Assembly: GCA_039679855.1 (NCBI GenBank) | Contig: JBDKUE010000090.1 | Coordinates: 1 to 32,178, forward strand | From: UBA5314 sp039679855 | Lineage (GTDB): Bacteria; Bacillota; Syntrophomonadia; Syntrophomonadales; Syntrophomonadaceae | Direction: 5' to 3' | Length of the DNA stretch: 32,178 bases | Shown here: in pieces, positions 15,698 through 24,434 of the stretch | Position numbering within the stretch: the first letter of the stretch is position 1 | How the letters are laid out: each line of letters starts with the position of its first letter | Notes under the pieces: model-generated | The model's database searches: none | Told to the model about the DNA's origin: nothing | Seen by the model: the letters and a program-made list of their open reading frames with translations, nothing else | Made by a program: the position numbers and the translations under genes

Positions 15698-16273
15698 TTA
15701 TGAGTTTAAAAAAATCCCGTCCTGGTACTTCAATAAGCGCTGCCGGATTTGAAAAGCGATAATTCCGCCCAGACCGCCCGACAGGGCTGCTACACTCAAG
15801 GTTAAAACCAGGGGAATTAAAGGGAGACGGAAATAAACGAAGTTTACCATGGTAGTACCGCCGGCATTGGCCAGCATTCCGGCCAGGAAAGAACAGGGGC
15901 TGCAGCATGCCCGGTGGCCGATAAGCAACAGCCCCAGGTCGGCCGCAATACCCGGAACCGAATAGGTCAGCAGGCTCATCGCCCCGTGCGAACCGACCAT
16001 ACCAGTAGCTGTTACTACCAGGGCCTGGGTTATGGCAATCAAAGCAGCGGTCCCACGTTTCCCGGTTAAACCCGCCCCCAGCACCAACCACAGCATATAG
16101 AACCCGCCGGCCACAGCTCCACTGGGAATAAAGAGCGGCCCGCTAATTATATGAGCCAGGGGAACCACCACCGGCTTAATGGCAATCCCCAGAGCAGCCA
16201 TCATAGCAATGATTATTAAATCAAATACGGTAAATTTAGCCAGTAACTTTTGCGGAAGATTCACCGGTTTCAT
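15698..16273 (-). CDS. ECF transporter S component (substrate-binding membrane protein), substrate unknown
   Basis: Small, very hydrophobic protein of 191 residues with about six membrane segments, first gene of the S-A-T cluster. It starts MKPVNLPQKLLAKFTVFDLI then IIAMMAALGIAI; this short basic N-terminus leading into a first helix with small residues (the AxxxA type used to dock EcfT) is typical of S components. ATG at 16273 lies after GCAGGAG/GAGGGG; a TTG at 16297 is the longer alternative. A CCSPC cluster (123-127) in the predicted fifth segment is unusual. The sequence hints at YkoE/ThiW-like transporters, but I cannot assign the ligand. Its position next to large surface-binding proteins suggests they deliver the ligand. 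The 122 bp to the ATPase start hold only a 9-codon frame. Confidence 0.78.
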   Translation of the reverse strand: MKPVNLPQKLLAKFTVFDLIIIAMMAALGIAIKPVVVPLAHIISGPLFIPSGAVAGGFYMLWLVLGAGLTGKRGTAALIAITQALVVTATGMVGSHGAMSLLTYSVPGIAADLGLLLIGHRACCSPCSFLAGMLANAGGTTMVNFVYFRLPLIPLVLTLSVAALSGGLGGIIAFQIRQRLLKYQDGIFLNS

Positions 16274-16378
16274 CCCCTCTTTAACTCCTGCTGCCAAAGT
16301 CCATTCCCTGGTCCTTCAATTATGCCTCCAATAAGCTTATGTCCGATCATTGGCATCCCCTGGTGGCTTTAGGATTTT

Positions 16379-16410
16379 GGCTGACCGCCCGCTTACTGTG
16401 GCGGTCAGCC
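16379..16410 (-). terminator. Strong hairpin after the 1184-residue surface-protein gene
   Basis: The perfect 11-bp arms GGCTGACCGCC and GGCGGTCAGCC surround a 10-nt loop, just past the stop at 16439. On the minus strand it is followed by AAAATCC, not a T tract. It may be a 3' stabiliser or partial attenuator between the surface gene and the ECF genes rather than a full terminator. Confidence 0.55.
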
Positions 16411-16438
16411 GTTTGCTTCTTCTATTTAACGGAGTCAG

Positions 16439-19400
16439 CTATTGCAAAATGAACGGGTTGGTTCCATCATTACTCAAGCGGTCAACCGGATATACTTTGA
16501 TGACATCCCCGGCCTGGACATTAAACCCGGCCTGAGCGCTGTCAACTACATCAAAGTCAGCTTCGGTAGCGTTGAGTTCGAGTTGGGCTCCGTCTCTTAG
16601 ATGGGTAAATACCATGGTTTCCTTGCCGTCATGCGCAACTACTGGTGCAATCAAAACCGAAAAGTATTTTAAACCAGTGTTGCCCGGGTTTACAGTCATG
16701 GTCCAAATGCCATCCGGGGTCGTGCCTTTGCTATAAACATCATTTTCTACCGGGGTTAAGGTGTATACTGCCGGGGGCGCTACCAGCAGAACCGTCACGG
16801 TACAGCTTGAGGTAAAACTGCCGTCCGCTGTAGTAGCGGTAATTACAGCCTTCCCTTCCCCAACCGCGGTTACCTTGCCCGTACTATCGACCGTGGCCAC
16901 CGCATCTTTATCGGATTTCCAGCTTACAAGCTTATTGGTGGCACCGGCCGGGGTGATGTTTGCGGTCAACTGCTCACTTTTATTAATAACCAGGGAAGTT
17001 TCGGTTTTATTGAGAGAGACTCCGCTTACCGGAACATTGGTAGCTGCGAAGGTGGTGATGTCGATTTCACAGACCCATTTTACCATCCAGGAATTGGTGC
17101 GTTCATCTGCGGAGCTTTGTCCCATCATCAAGCGCATGGTGTTGGTGTTATCCAGCTTGCCGATATCATCGGTCGCATAATCCTGGGCATCGGCGGCTAT
17201 GATGCTTTCAACCGACACACGGTCTCCAGCTGCCGGATAATAGTAGCGCGTACCGAAGAGCTCATTTTGCGGATCCTCAAAGGTTCGGTAGTAATCGGCG
17301 GCCTTTACGGTCATGCTTTGCACATCACTGCTGTTGAGCGATACATATTGAGAGAGAATGGCAGCCAATGGCGCTCCCAGGCCGGTGTAATAATTCATTT
17401 TGCCGTCTTTGGCAAAGGAATAGTAGCGGAGTGTATTGTTCGGATTTAAGGCCTTGATTTGCTCGGCAGTTACAGTTACCGGACTTCCGTTGTCAACCTT
17501 AATGACCAATGCCGTGGTTGCATACTCATTATTTACGGTCTGGGTCAGGCTGGCATCCTGGTAGCCGTCGGCTTTGATGGTTATGGTGTAGGAGCCTGCC
17601 GCTGTAAACACACTGGCGTCAAGGGTGATTTTGCCCGCTTCGGTCCTGGTGTATTTGGCGCCATCCAGTACCGTGGAGTCTACCTTGACTTCGGTGATAG
17701 CGTTGCGCCAGGCCTGGTCTTCGGTAAAGGTAATGTCTATGGGGCTGCCCACCTTGTTGCCAGTGCTGTCGGCGGTCAGGGCCGGCGGACTGCTGGGATT
17801 GACCGGTTTGTTGATGGTAATGCCGAACACATTTTTGATAGTGGCTGTTTTGGGAGTAGGCGCGGCCTTGTAAATCCTCAAGGGAGTTTCTCCGGTAACG
17901 GCCCCTCCGTCCATTAAATATGTGAGCAGATAGGCATTGTCGGCATTCAAAAGATCGGCAACCGTTACCGGATCAATGGGAAAAGTCGCAGCATCGGTGA
18001 TATTGATCTGGGCGATCAGGCTGCCATCTGAAATATTTAAATTCGTCAACAAGTCCTTCAAGGCTACCCCTTTGCAGTTTACCGTTCCTGTTTTAGCAGG
18101 GTAGCTTGCTTCCGTCGCGCTCATGGCCTGTAAATCGGCCATGGTATAGGTTTTAGCTGCCACCGCATCTCCGTCGATGGTAAAAACTATCGCTGCTTGC
18201 TGGGCCTGCACCGTCTGAGTTACAGAAGCATCGCTGTAATTAGCGGCCTTCACCACAATGTTATAATCTTTAGCTGCAGTGAAAACATCAGAGGCTATGG
18301 TGATTTTGCCCGCTTCGGTCCTGGTGTATTTGCTGCCGTCCAGTACCGTGTCGTCCACCTTGACTTCGGTGATGGCATTGCGCCAGGCTTCGTTCTCGGT
18401 AAAGGTTATGTCGATGGGATTGCCCACCGTGTTGTCAGTGCTGTCGGCGGTCAGTACCAGAGGGCTAAGCGGCAGTTCCCCGACCTCCATCCGCACCACC
18501 TTTTTGGCAAAGTTGTTATTGTTCACTTCGGTTTCGGGATACTGGCCCAGGAATAAACGCAGAGGGGATTCCGCCCACATTTGAGTCAGATCGGCTTCCT
18601 GGGTGGTCCATTTTCCAGATTGGTAAGCCAGCATGGGCTCCACCGCAACCGGTTGCAGACTGGCATCGTAGGGGTAATAGTATCTTTGGGCATCATTGAT
18701 GTTTTCCTCGGTTAATACGGTGGTCCAGCCATCGCTGGAATGAAAGATCACTTTGCCGTAACCGGGTTGAACTCCCGCCTGTTCCAGCAGGTATTTGACC
18801 CGCACCCCTTCGGCGCTGTATTTATTGTGACGCCCCCCCGCATCAATCGCGGAGTATTTGCTCTGAATGACGGGCTTTTTATCCGTTACCGCCGGCGGCC
18901 AGCTTGTGTCTTTCTCAAGGCTTTTCAATTGGGCCACGGTATATGATTTGCTTTGTGCCACCGCGGGCCCGTCGACAATCAGATCAGCCTGGACCTGTGC
19001 TTGATTTATGGTCTGGGTGACTGTTGCCGCTTTATAGTTGCTGGCTTTAACATATACGGAATAGTCTTTGGTTTCTGTGAAGACAGTGCCGGCAATGGTA
19101 ATTTTGCCTGCTGTCTTGGTATACTGATCCGGGGTCAGGTCGACGTCGTTCACACGTACTATGGATACGGCGTTCTGCCAGGTACCATCATCTGTAAAAG
19201 TGATTTCGGCTGCATTACCAACCGTGTTGTCAGTGCTGTCAGGAGTCAGGGTTGGGGCGTCCGGGCCATCCGGCAGGTTGATATCCATCCGGTTTACCCA
19301 TTTGCCAAAACGGCCAGTTGTGATCGTACTGTTGGTTATATCATCCGCGGTCTGCCCAAAGCAGAAGCGAAACGTAACAGAATCCGTATCAGTAGGGCCG

Positions 19401-19993
19401 ACCATCTGGGTAGAATCCAGGTTGGTAAGATTGCGTGCCTGATAAGAAGACACGGCAAACATGGGATCAACCAGGCTTGGATTGTCGCTACACCCGGCGC
19501 CGGTTTTGTTGTTAGTCCCATCCCAGGTTTCCACCAATTTGGGATAATAGGAGCGGGTCGCACCGAAAAGGTAATCATAAGTAAACTCGGTTGACCAACT
19601 ATCAGTGGAATGCAGCCGGATACTATTCAAAGTACTGCTGCCTATAGTTACATTGGCATTATATTTGGAATTAATATCAGCTACCAGATTATTCAGGGTA
19701 ACCCCTTGGGCGATGGTAATAACGGGCGCCGGCATGGAGTCGATCGATGAATAATAGGCCACGCTGCCCGAAAGTGCTTGCATTTCCGCCATAGTATAGG
19801 TGTGTATGGGGATGATTTCACCGTTGTCGTTGATATTAACGACCAAACTCTCGGCTGGGGGGCTGTCAGTAGTCTTGGCCATCACCGTGCCCGGATTGCC
19901 CAACCCTATTAAACTGAGGGACATTATTAAGGCCAACAGGCAGGCGATATAATTCCTGCTGCGAGGCTTTAATCCCCATTTCATCAAGTGCAT
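16439..19993 (-). CDS. Giant secreted protein: four molybdopterin-oxidoreductase-like domains alternating with Shr-type (DUF1533/HID) repeats
   Basis: Exported surface protein of 1184 residues. The start is ATG 19993 with AGAGGAGG 7-8 nt upstream; an in-frame extension to 20056 lacks a ribosome site. Layout: signal peptide 1-40 (cut near VMAK); molybdopterin-oxidoreductase-like domains at about 47-240, 335-506, 601-728 and 827-980; DUF1533/Shr Hb-interacting-type repeats at 247-329, 513-595 and 737-820 (pattern ADSTDNTVGNPIDITFTE...YTRTEAGKIT); a Big_2 Ig domain 988-1067; and a C-terminal module 1075-1184. Domains 1, 2 and 4 share YYYP-type motifs. There is no SLH or sortase motif, so anchoring is unclear; the C-terminal module may do it. 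I infer ligand capture at the surface for the ECF transporter encoded next; heme or corrinoid is only a guess. Confidence 0.82.
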   Translation of the reverse strand: MHLMKWGLKPRSRNYIACLLALIMSLSLIGLGNPGTVMAKTTDSPPAESLVVNINDNGEIIPIHTYTMAEMQALSGSVAYYSSIDSMPAPVITIAQGVTLNNLVADINSKYNANVTIGSSTLNSIRLHSTDSWSTEFTYDYLFGATRSYYPKLVETWDGTNNKTGAGCSDNPSLVDPMFAVSSYQARNLTNLDSTQMVGPTDTDSVTFRFCFGQTADDITNSTITTGRFGKWVNRMDINLPDGPDAPTLTPDSTDNTVGNAAEITFTDDGTWQNAVSIVRVNDVDLTPDQYTKTAGKITIAGTVFTETKDYSVYVKASNYKAATVTQTINQAQVQADLIVDGPAVAQSKSYTVAQLKSLEKDTSWPPAVTDKKPVIQSKYSAIDAGGRHNKYSAEGVRVKYLLEQAGVQPGYGKVIFHSSDGWTTVLTEENINDAQRYYYPYDASLQPVAVEPMLAYQSGKWTTQEADLTQMWAESPLRLFLGQYPETEVNNNNFAKKVVRMEVGELPLSPLVLTADSTDNTVGNPIDITFTENEAWRNAITEVKVDDTVLDGSKYTRTEAGKITIASDVFTAAKDYNIVVKAANYSDASVTQTVQAQQAAIVFTIDGDAVAAKTYTMADLQAMSATEASYPAKTGTVNCKGVALKDLLTNLNISDGSLIAQINITDAATFPIDPVTVADLLNADNAYLLTYLMDGGAVTGETPLRIYKAAPTPKTATIKNVFGITINKPVNPSSPPALTADSTGNKVGSPIDITFTEDQAWRNAITEVKVDSTVLDGAKYTRTEAGKITLDASVFTAAGSYTITIKADGYQDASLTQTVNNEYATTALVIKVDNGSPVTVTAEQIKALNPNNTLRYYSFAKDGKMNYYTGLGAPLAAILSQYVSLNSSDVQSMTVKAADYYRTFEDPQNELFGTRYYYPAAGDRVSVESIIAADAQDYATDDIGKLDNTNTMRLMMGQSSADERTNSWMVKWVCEIDITTFAATNVPVSGVSLNKTETSLVINKSEQLTANITPAGATNKLVSWKSDKDAVATVDSTGKVTAVGEGKAVITATTADGSFTSSCTVTVLLVAPPAVYTLTPVENDVYSKGTTPDGIWTMTVNPGNTGLKYFSVLIAPVVAHDGKETMVFTHLRDGAQLELNATEADFDVVDSAQAGFNVQAGDVIKVYPVDRLSNDGTNPFILQ
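17625..17779 (-). repeat. 155-bp direct repeat, copy 1 (within HID repeat 3)
   Basis: This aligns without gaps to 18300-18454, exactly 675 bp away, with most bases identical (for example GATTTTGCCCGCTTCGG in both). It codes for the end of the third HID-type repeat unit. High DNA identity inside one gene suggests a fairly recent internal duplication or gene conversion. Confidence 0.8.
18300..18454 (-). repeat. 155-bp direct repeat, copy 2 (within HID repeat 2)
   Basis: Partner of 17625-17779. The two copies mark a repeat unit of 225 codons (HID plus one molybdopterin-like domain). The first HID copy (about 19080-19255) and those in the 20146-23328 gene are much more diverged. Confidence 0.8.
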
Positions 19994-20145
19994 TATTCTA
20001 CCTCCTCTTGTTTTTAAAATCTGACCTGCGGCAAGTGTGTATAAAGCTTCAAACACTGCCTGGGCATGGTAATTTTATTGATATAGCTATCTCCTCCCCC
20101 CAACCTTTTCTTAGGAGAAAACACCCCCGGGCCAAAACTCCCCAC

Positions 20146-23100
20146 TTATGTTCCTGCTGCTTGACGTTCAACTGCAGGAGTAGTTGCAGTTAATGCTTTG
20201 ACAATAACGCTGACAGCTTCCGCTCGAGTTGCGTTTGCCCATGGCCTGAAGGTATTGTCCGGATAACCGCTGATGATCTTTTGGCCGCTCGCTACGGCTA
20301 CAGCGCCTGCTGCCCAATCAGATATCCGGTCACTGTCCGCAAAGGTTTTACCTCCTCCCCCACTGAGACAGGCCGCCCTGGTAATCATCACTGCCATTTG
20401 TTCGCGAGTAATCGCTTCATCTGGTCCAAACCTGGTTTCATCACAGCCGCTTATTATACCGTAGGCAGCTGCGGTGCTTATGTTATCCTCGGCCCAGTGC
20501 TGGATGGTATCACTAAACACCTTGTCTTTCCTGGCTTCCAATTGGAAAGCTCTTACCAGTACAGAAGCAAATTCGGCCCGGGTAATGGGGTTGTCCGGTT
20601 TAAAGGTACCGTCCGGGTATCCGCCTATAACCCCTGCGTTTACGAGCTGGTTAATATTGGTTTGAGCCCAGTGCCCGGTGATGTCGGTTAAAAGCGATGG
20701 TTCTTTAGCCTGAGCCGGTTTTTTTTCATTGACAACCGGGAGCTTGCTTTTTTCTCTGAGCAGGACGGTAAATTTGCCGAAAAGATCTATTTCGCCGCTC
20801 ACTTTTCCGGCCTCCATATCTGTTTTTGCCTGCTCTAGGATTGCCCAACGGTTATTGCTCCAGCAATAGAGGCCGACATCATATTTGTCATTGTCAACTT
20901 TAGCCGGGTCAAAAATCAGGGTAATGGTGATCGGCTTATTGAAGGTAATATTTTTATCACTGGTGATCTCATAAACTTCGCCCGGCAATCTATAAGCTGC
21001 AGGGATGGAAGGGATATCCTGGGTGAGCTTTTTGATAGTTACTTTGATGTCACCATCTACGGTATTGGCAGGGAATTTGAAGACAGCTCCGGCGACTTTG
21101 ATAATACCGCCCCGACTGCTAATGATTTGACTTCTATCAGGTTGGGCAAAAACCATGAACTCTTCAATGAATAAGGCGGGTGCATTAGTGGCGGGGACAT
21201 TAGTAGAGGTTTTGTAGGTTACAAACCGGGTAAAGTGTTTGGACCAAACTACGAGGTCTTTTCCACAATCGACAGCACCCTCCTGCAGCCCCTCCTTATC
21301 AAGAACCGCGGCAACCGCATCTACATCGCCCGCACCGATAAGACCGGTAAGAGAGGCGGGTTTACCGATTTCCTGGAAGTTATCGTTATGGTCTATAAAT
21401 CCTACCGACTTTTTTCCCTGTCCTTTAAGAAGCAATCGGCAGGGTTTGCTAAAGGTAATCGTACCCATTTCCGAACCCAATTCAATGACCAGGCTGACCG
21501 TCTGGGCCCCGGCTACGGAGACACTGGAACTTGGTTTGACTTCAGGCAGTTGTATGGTGTCGGAACCAGCCACCGTGGTGCCGTTTGGAATGGTAAGATC
21601 AACCTGGCTTGATTCAACTTTTACCAGGGGCAGGGCGGTATTCTGTGCAACCTGAATTTCCGTATGCGCAGCTCCTTCAGGCACGGTTATGCTTACTGGA
21701 ACATCCGGAGTTATAGTTATGGTTTGATTCTCAATGGCCGTTATCGCTTTCGAAATGCATACCTCATAAGTTGTAATCTTTTCGCCACAGGTAATGGTAA
21801 GGATCTGGCGGCTGGCTGGTTTGGAACTGTCAAAGCCGGTGATGTTGGCAGTGCTAATTTCCTCTAGCTTGGAACTGCCGTCAGTGTAATGGCCTCTAAC
21901 TTCCAGACCGTTTATATTCAGGGTATCGCCTACGGTATAGACCATTTTGACAGCCGGTTTGACGATTTCAATACTCTGCAGGCTGGCCGGCTCGGGTGGA
22001 ATCTCAACTATCTGCTGCTGCAGGGTTGCATTGTAATATCCGTCGGCTTTTATTACGAAGGTGTAAGGGCCGGCTGCGGGAAAAACGCTGGCGTCAACTG
22101 TAATTTTTCCGGCTTCTCTGGTGTATTTACCGCTTTCCAGTACGGTCTCGCCGGCTTTGATCTCGGTAATGGCGTCGCGCCAGGTTGGGTCGTCGGTAAA
22201 AGTTATGTCAATAGCATTGCCAGGGGTGTTATCGGTGTCGTCCGATATTAGGGAAGGCGGGGCAAGGGGATCGGATGCAGAAGCTTCTGCTATTTCTTGC
22301 TCAATGGTGGATTCCTGGAAGCCGGAGGTGACTTTAACTGTGTAGGTTCCGGCTTTGCCAAACACGTCCCCGGCTATAGTAATCCTGCCCGGCGCAACTG
22401 TGTACCGGCCCTCGCCCAGCGGGTTTTCCCCTACGCTTACCGCCGTGATACCATTCTGCCAGGCCGGGTTCTCAGGAAAGGTAATATCTATGGATTGGCC
22501 CACCCGGTTGCAGCTCGTGTCAGCTTGCAGGGTTATGGGCAATAGTCTCCCAGTTACCTCCATCTTATAGGTCCAATTCAGGAAATTCATTGTTATGCAT
22601 TCACCGGGATTCTTTTGCCCATAACATAACTTTAACCTGGTCGTGCCATCCATCAGGTCAAATTGCGGCTCGCTGCATACTGGTTTCCCCGGATCGGAGG
22701 CAATAGCCCGGCACCCGTATGCTACTATTCCCAGCATGGGTCTAACCCGGGTTTCTCCGGCCCTGGTATATTGTTCAGTCCCCTCCTTCCAATACCCGGG
22801 AACGCCTGGATTGGAAGGATTCTCCTCATCTGCATCCCAATATTCAGCCCAGCATGCCTGTATTTGGGGAAAGTAGTAACGGTCGAGATCCAGCAGCTCA
22901 CTGGCTTTAAATAGCTTGCCGGCATTCGGGGGAAAATTATCTGCATCGTAATCAGTGGCCCGGAATTTGAAACCGCTTACAGTATCCATATTGAACTGAT
23001 GACTTCCCAGGAAATCAATCAGGTCAATACCCCGGGCAGCGGTAAATACTGGTGCGGGAAGACTGTCAATGGAGCTGTAGCCCCGTTCTACCTGGGGCAT

Positions 23101-23328
23101 TTGCTCCAGTTCGGGAATGGTGTAGTTAAGCAGTTGAGTCTTCCTGTCCTTGTCCGCCGGGTCAACCAGCCAAACCTCAAAATGATCGGCCGGAGCACTT
23201 TCTTCGGTCTTGGCGTACACGCTGCCCGTATGAACCAGGGCCAGCATACTGAAGAACATGATTGAGGCCGTTAGGCAGGCCAAAAGCTTTCTGCAATGAT
23301 GCTTTAATCCCCATTCCATAAACTGCAT
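20146..23328 (-). CDS. SLH-anchored surface protein with molybdopterin-oxidoreductase-like and HID domains
   Basis: Wall-anchored protein of 1060 residues; ATG 23328 has GGAGG 9 nt upstream, and the upstream ATG at 23346 overlaps that site. Layout: signal peptide 1-40 (cut near VYAK); molybdopterin-oxidoreductase-like domain 47-262 with YSSIDSLPAP (84-93), RYYFP (150-154) and six cysteines; two DUF1533/HID repeats (265-345, 357-441); a Big_3-like domain (448-525); the module shared with the 12176-13987 protein (537-706); a ZU5-like beta domain (720-858); and three SLH repeats (880-930, 938-985, 996-1045). The signal peptide and first domain are paralogous to those of the 16439 and 29333 proteins. 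It probably presents the same ligand-binding fold on the S-layer. The gene follows the ExbB/DUF2149 pair. Confidence 0.85.
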   Translation of the reverse strand: MQFMEWGLKHHCRKLLACLTASIMFFSMLALVHTGSVYAKTEESAPADHFEVWLVDPADKDRKTQLLNYTIPELEQMPQVERGYSSIDSLPAPVFTAARGIDLIDFLGSHQFNMDTVSGFKFRATDYDADNFPPNAGKLFKASELLDLDRYYFPQIQACWAEYWDADEENPSNPGVPGYWKEGTEQYTRAGETRVRPMLGIVAYGCRAIASDPGKPVCSEPQFDLMDGTTRLKLCYGQKNPGECITMNFLNWTYKMEVTGRLLPITLQADTSCNRVGQSIDITFPENPAWQNGITAVSVGENPLGEGRYTVAPGRITIAGDVFGKAGTYTVKVTSGFQESTIEQEIAEASASDPLAPPSLISDDTDNTPGNAIDITFTDDPTWRDAITEIKAGETVLESGKYTREAGKITVDASVFPAAGPYTFVIKADGYYNATLQQQIVEIPPEPASLQSIEIVKPAVKMVYTVGDTLNINGLEVRGHYTDGSSKLEEISTANITGFDSSKPASRQILTITCGEKITTYEVCISKAITAIENQTITITPDVPVSITVPEGAAHTEIQVAQNTALPLVKVESSQVDLTIPNGTTVAGSDTIQLPEVKPSSSVSVAGAQTVSLVIELGSEMGTITFSKPCRLLLKGQGKKSVGFIDHNDNFQEIGKPASLTGLIGAGDVDAVAAVLDKEGLQEGAVDCGKDLVVWSKHFTRFVTYKTSTNVPATNAPALFIEEFMVFAQPDRSQIISSRGGIIKVAGAVFKFPANTVDGDIKVTIKKLTQDIPSIPAAYRLPGEVYEITSDKNITFNKPITITLIFDPAKVDNDKYDVGLYCWSNNRWAILEQAKTDMEAGKVSGEIDLFGKFTVLLREKSKLPVVNEKKPAQAKEPSLLTDITGHWAQTNINQLVNAGVIGGYPDGTFKPDNPITRAEFASVLVRAFQLEARKDKVFSDTIQHWAEDNISTAAAYGIISGCDETRFGPDEAITREQMAVMITRAACLSGGGGKTFADSDRISDWAAGAVAVASGQKIISGYPDNTFRPWANATRAEAVSVIVKALTATTPAVERQAAGT

Positions 23329-23368
23329 AGCTTCGACCCTCCTCATGTTTTCGGATCAAGTATCCGGT

Positions 23369-23395
23369 CGGTGTTCATATATTTTATAAACACCG
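23369..23395. repeat. Hairpin in the leader of the 23328 SLH gene
   Basis: CGGTGTT and AACACCG (7 bp) flank a 13-nt all-A/T loop except one C, about 40-70 bp upstream of the ATG at 23328. It may be an operator or leader structure. Confidence 0.4.
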
Positions 23396-23420
23396 TCGTA
23401 CAGCAAATAAATTTACTATC

Positions 23421-23446
23421 TTATCCCCCAACCTGTCGGGCGATAA
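23421..23446 (-). terminator. Possible terminator after the DUF2149 gene
   Basis: TTATC-CCC pairs with GGG-GATAA, with one interrupted base on each arm. On the minus strand the next bases, GATAGTAAATTTATTT, are AT-rich. It lies about 40 bp after the stop at 23483 and could end the ExbB/DUF2149 transcript, but is weak. Confidence 0.45.
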
Positions 23447-23482
23447 AATAAGCTCCGGTCAATTCGTTAACCGATCTCGAAC

Positions 23483-23803
23483 CTATTCGTTATTGAGCAT
23501 AAAGAGCTTACCGGTAACCGGGTCTTTATAGACCGTGCCCATCTTTTCGTAGAGTTGGCCTGCTCCCTCGCTTTCCACCAGGTCGTTGCGTACATCTGCA
23601 TCCTGCGCCAATTCCTGGCCCTGGGTTACATTGATGCGTCCCCCGGCCTGGGCCAGGTCGACATTCCAGCGAATGACCAGGGCCAGCATCAGCCCGCAGG
23701 CAAACACCAGCATGGCGTCAACAATATTGATGGCACCTTCGAGGGGATTAACCTCCTCCTCCATCGTTCTCAGTCTTTTCCTACTTCTCAATCCCCGGTC
23801 CAC
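23483..23803 (-). CDS. DUF2149-type, ExbD/TolR-like single-pass membrane protein
   Basis: Probable stator partner of the ExbB-like channel, 106 residues. The start is GTG 23803, with GGAGG 9 nt upstream; it overlaps the exbB-like gene by 23 bp, so translation is coupled. Layout: a short basic cytoplasmic N-terminus (DRGLRSRKRLR), NPLEGAINIVDAMLVF leading into one membrane helix (about 26-45), and a polar external tail of about 60 residues. The helix begins with Asp29 in DAMLV. ExbD of E. coli has its proton-carrying Asp25 in the same setting, DVMLV. DUF2149 genes next to MotA/TolQ/ExbB genes are known from methanogens. The tail is short and lacks the usual peptidoglycan- or TonB-binding domain length, so how force reaches the surface is unclear. 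Confidence 0.8.
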   Translation of the reverse strand: MDRGLRSRKRLRTMEEEVNPLEGAINIVDAMLVFACGLMLALVIRWNVDLAQAGGRINVTQGQELAQDADVRNDLVESEGAGQLYEKMGTVYKDPVTGKLFMLNNE

Positions 23804-24434
23804 AGGCAAACACCTCCAGCAAGCTCTCCATCAAGGCCTCCAGAGAACTCAAGTAATCCTCATACCACCTTTTGCGCAGCCGGGAGATGGCAAAGGCGAT
23901 GGCGGATGCCGCCAGGCCGGTTACGGTAGCGTCAAAAGCGGTTAGCAGGCAATCGGCCAGGGTTTTGGTATCACCCTGACCGAGGGCAATCAGACCTGGT
24001 CCCAGTGGAATCAAAGTAGCCATCAATCCCAACATGGGCCCCAGACGCGCTACCAGGTCAGTCCGGTTGGTTATCTTGATATAATGGAGTTCCTCATTGA
24101 CCAGCAAGCGCCGCGCCAGGGCTTGCAGTGAGGCGGGAGGTAAATCGCTGTGTTTTAAGAGCTCCTGCAAAGTCATTTTCTGGCGCCCAAACAGGCTGCT
24201 TTTATCAATTTCAGCCATGATCTCCCGGGCTGCTTTTCCCTGAAAAGCCTCCAATAGTTCGGGTACGTTCATTTTCACCTTGCGCCGCTCGGTAAGCACC
24301 TCCACCAGCAGACTACCCAGTTCAAAGACCATGAATCCGACAAAGAGCAGCAGTACGACAATAGTTGGTAATAGTAAGCCGTAGGAAATGGTATGCATGG
24401 TTTCCCGCAGCGGCGCCAGCATAGCAAATATCAC
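23781..24434 (-). CDS. MotA/TolQ/ExbB-family proton channel protein
   Basis: Inner-membrane proton channel subunit of 217 residues that would convert proton motive force into movement with its ExbD-like partner. Seen: TM1 about 17-46, a cytoplasmic loop about 47-130, TM2 in GPMLGLMATLIPLGPGLIAL (132-151), and TM3 at about 165-186 containing FDATVTGLAASAIA, both typical of ExbB/TolQ. The start is GTG 24434 with AAGGAGG 8 nt upstream; GTGA overlaps the TGA of the preceding gene, so it is coupled to the surface protein at 24431-26143. Motor genes coupled on both sides to envelope proteins argue for one complex. No tonB or outer-membrane receptor is seen in the window. Confidence 0.88.
   Translation of the reverse strand: MIFAMLAPLRETMHTISYGLLLPTIVVLLLFVGFMVFELGSLLVEVLTERRKVKMNVPELLEAFQGKAAREIMAEIDKSSLFGRQKMTLQELLKHSDLPPASLQALARRLLVNEELHYIKITNRTDLVARLGPMLGLMATLIPLGPGLIALGQGDTKTLADCLLTAFDATVTGLAASAIAFAISRLRKRWYEDYLSSLEALMESLLEVFACGPGIEK

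Noticed and set aside
15615..16091. Second minus-strand frame of 158 codons overlapping the ECF S component
   Set aside because: It is Gly/Arg/Pro/Phe-rich out-of-frame translation of the S-component gene with no ribosome site; the S-component frame has a clean membrane-protein pattern.
17240..22280. Regular repeats that could be taken for a CRISPR array
   Set aside because: The repeats are long, in frame, diverged and encode protein domains; there are no short identical repeats with unique spacers.
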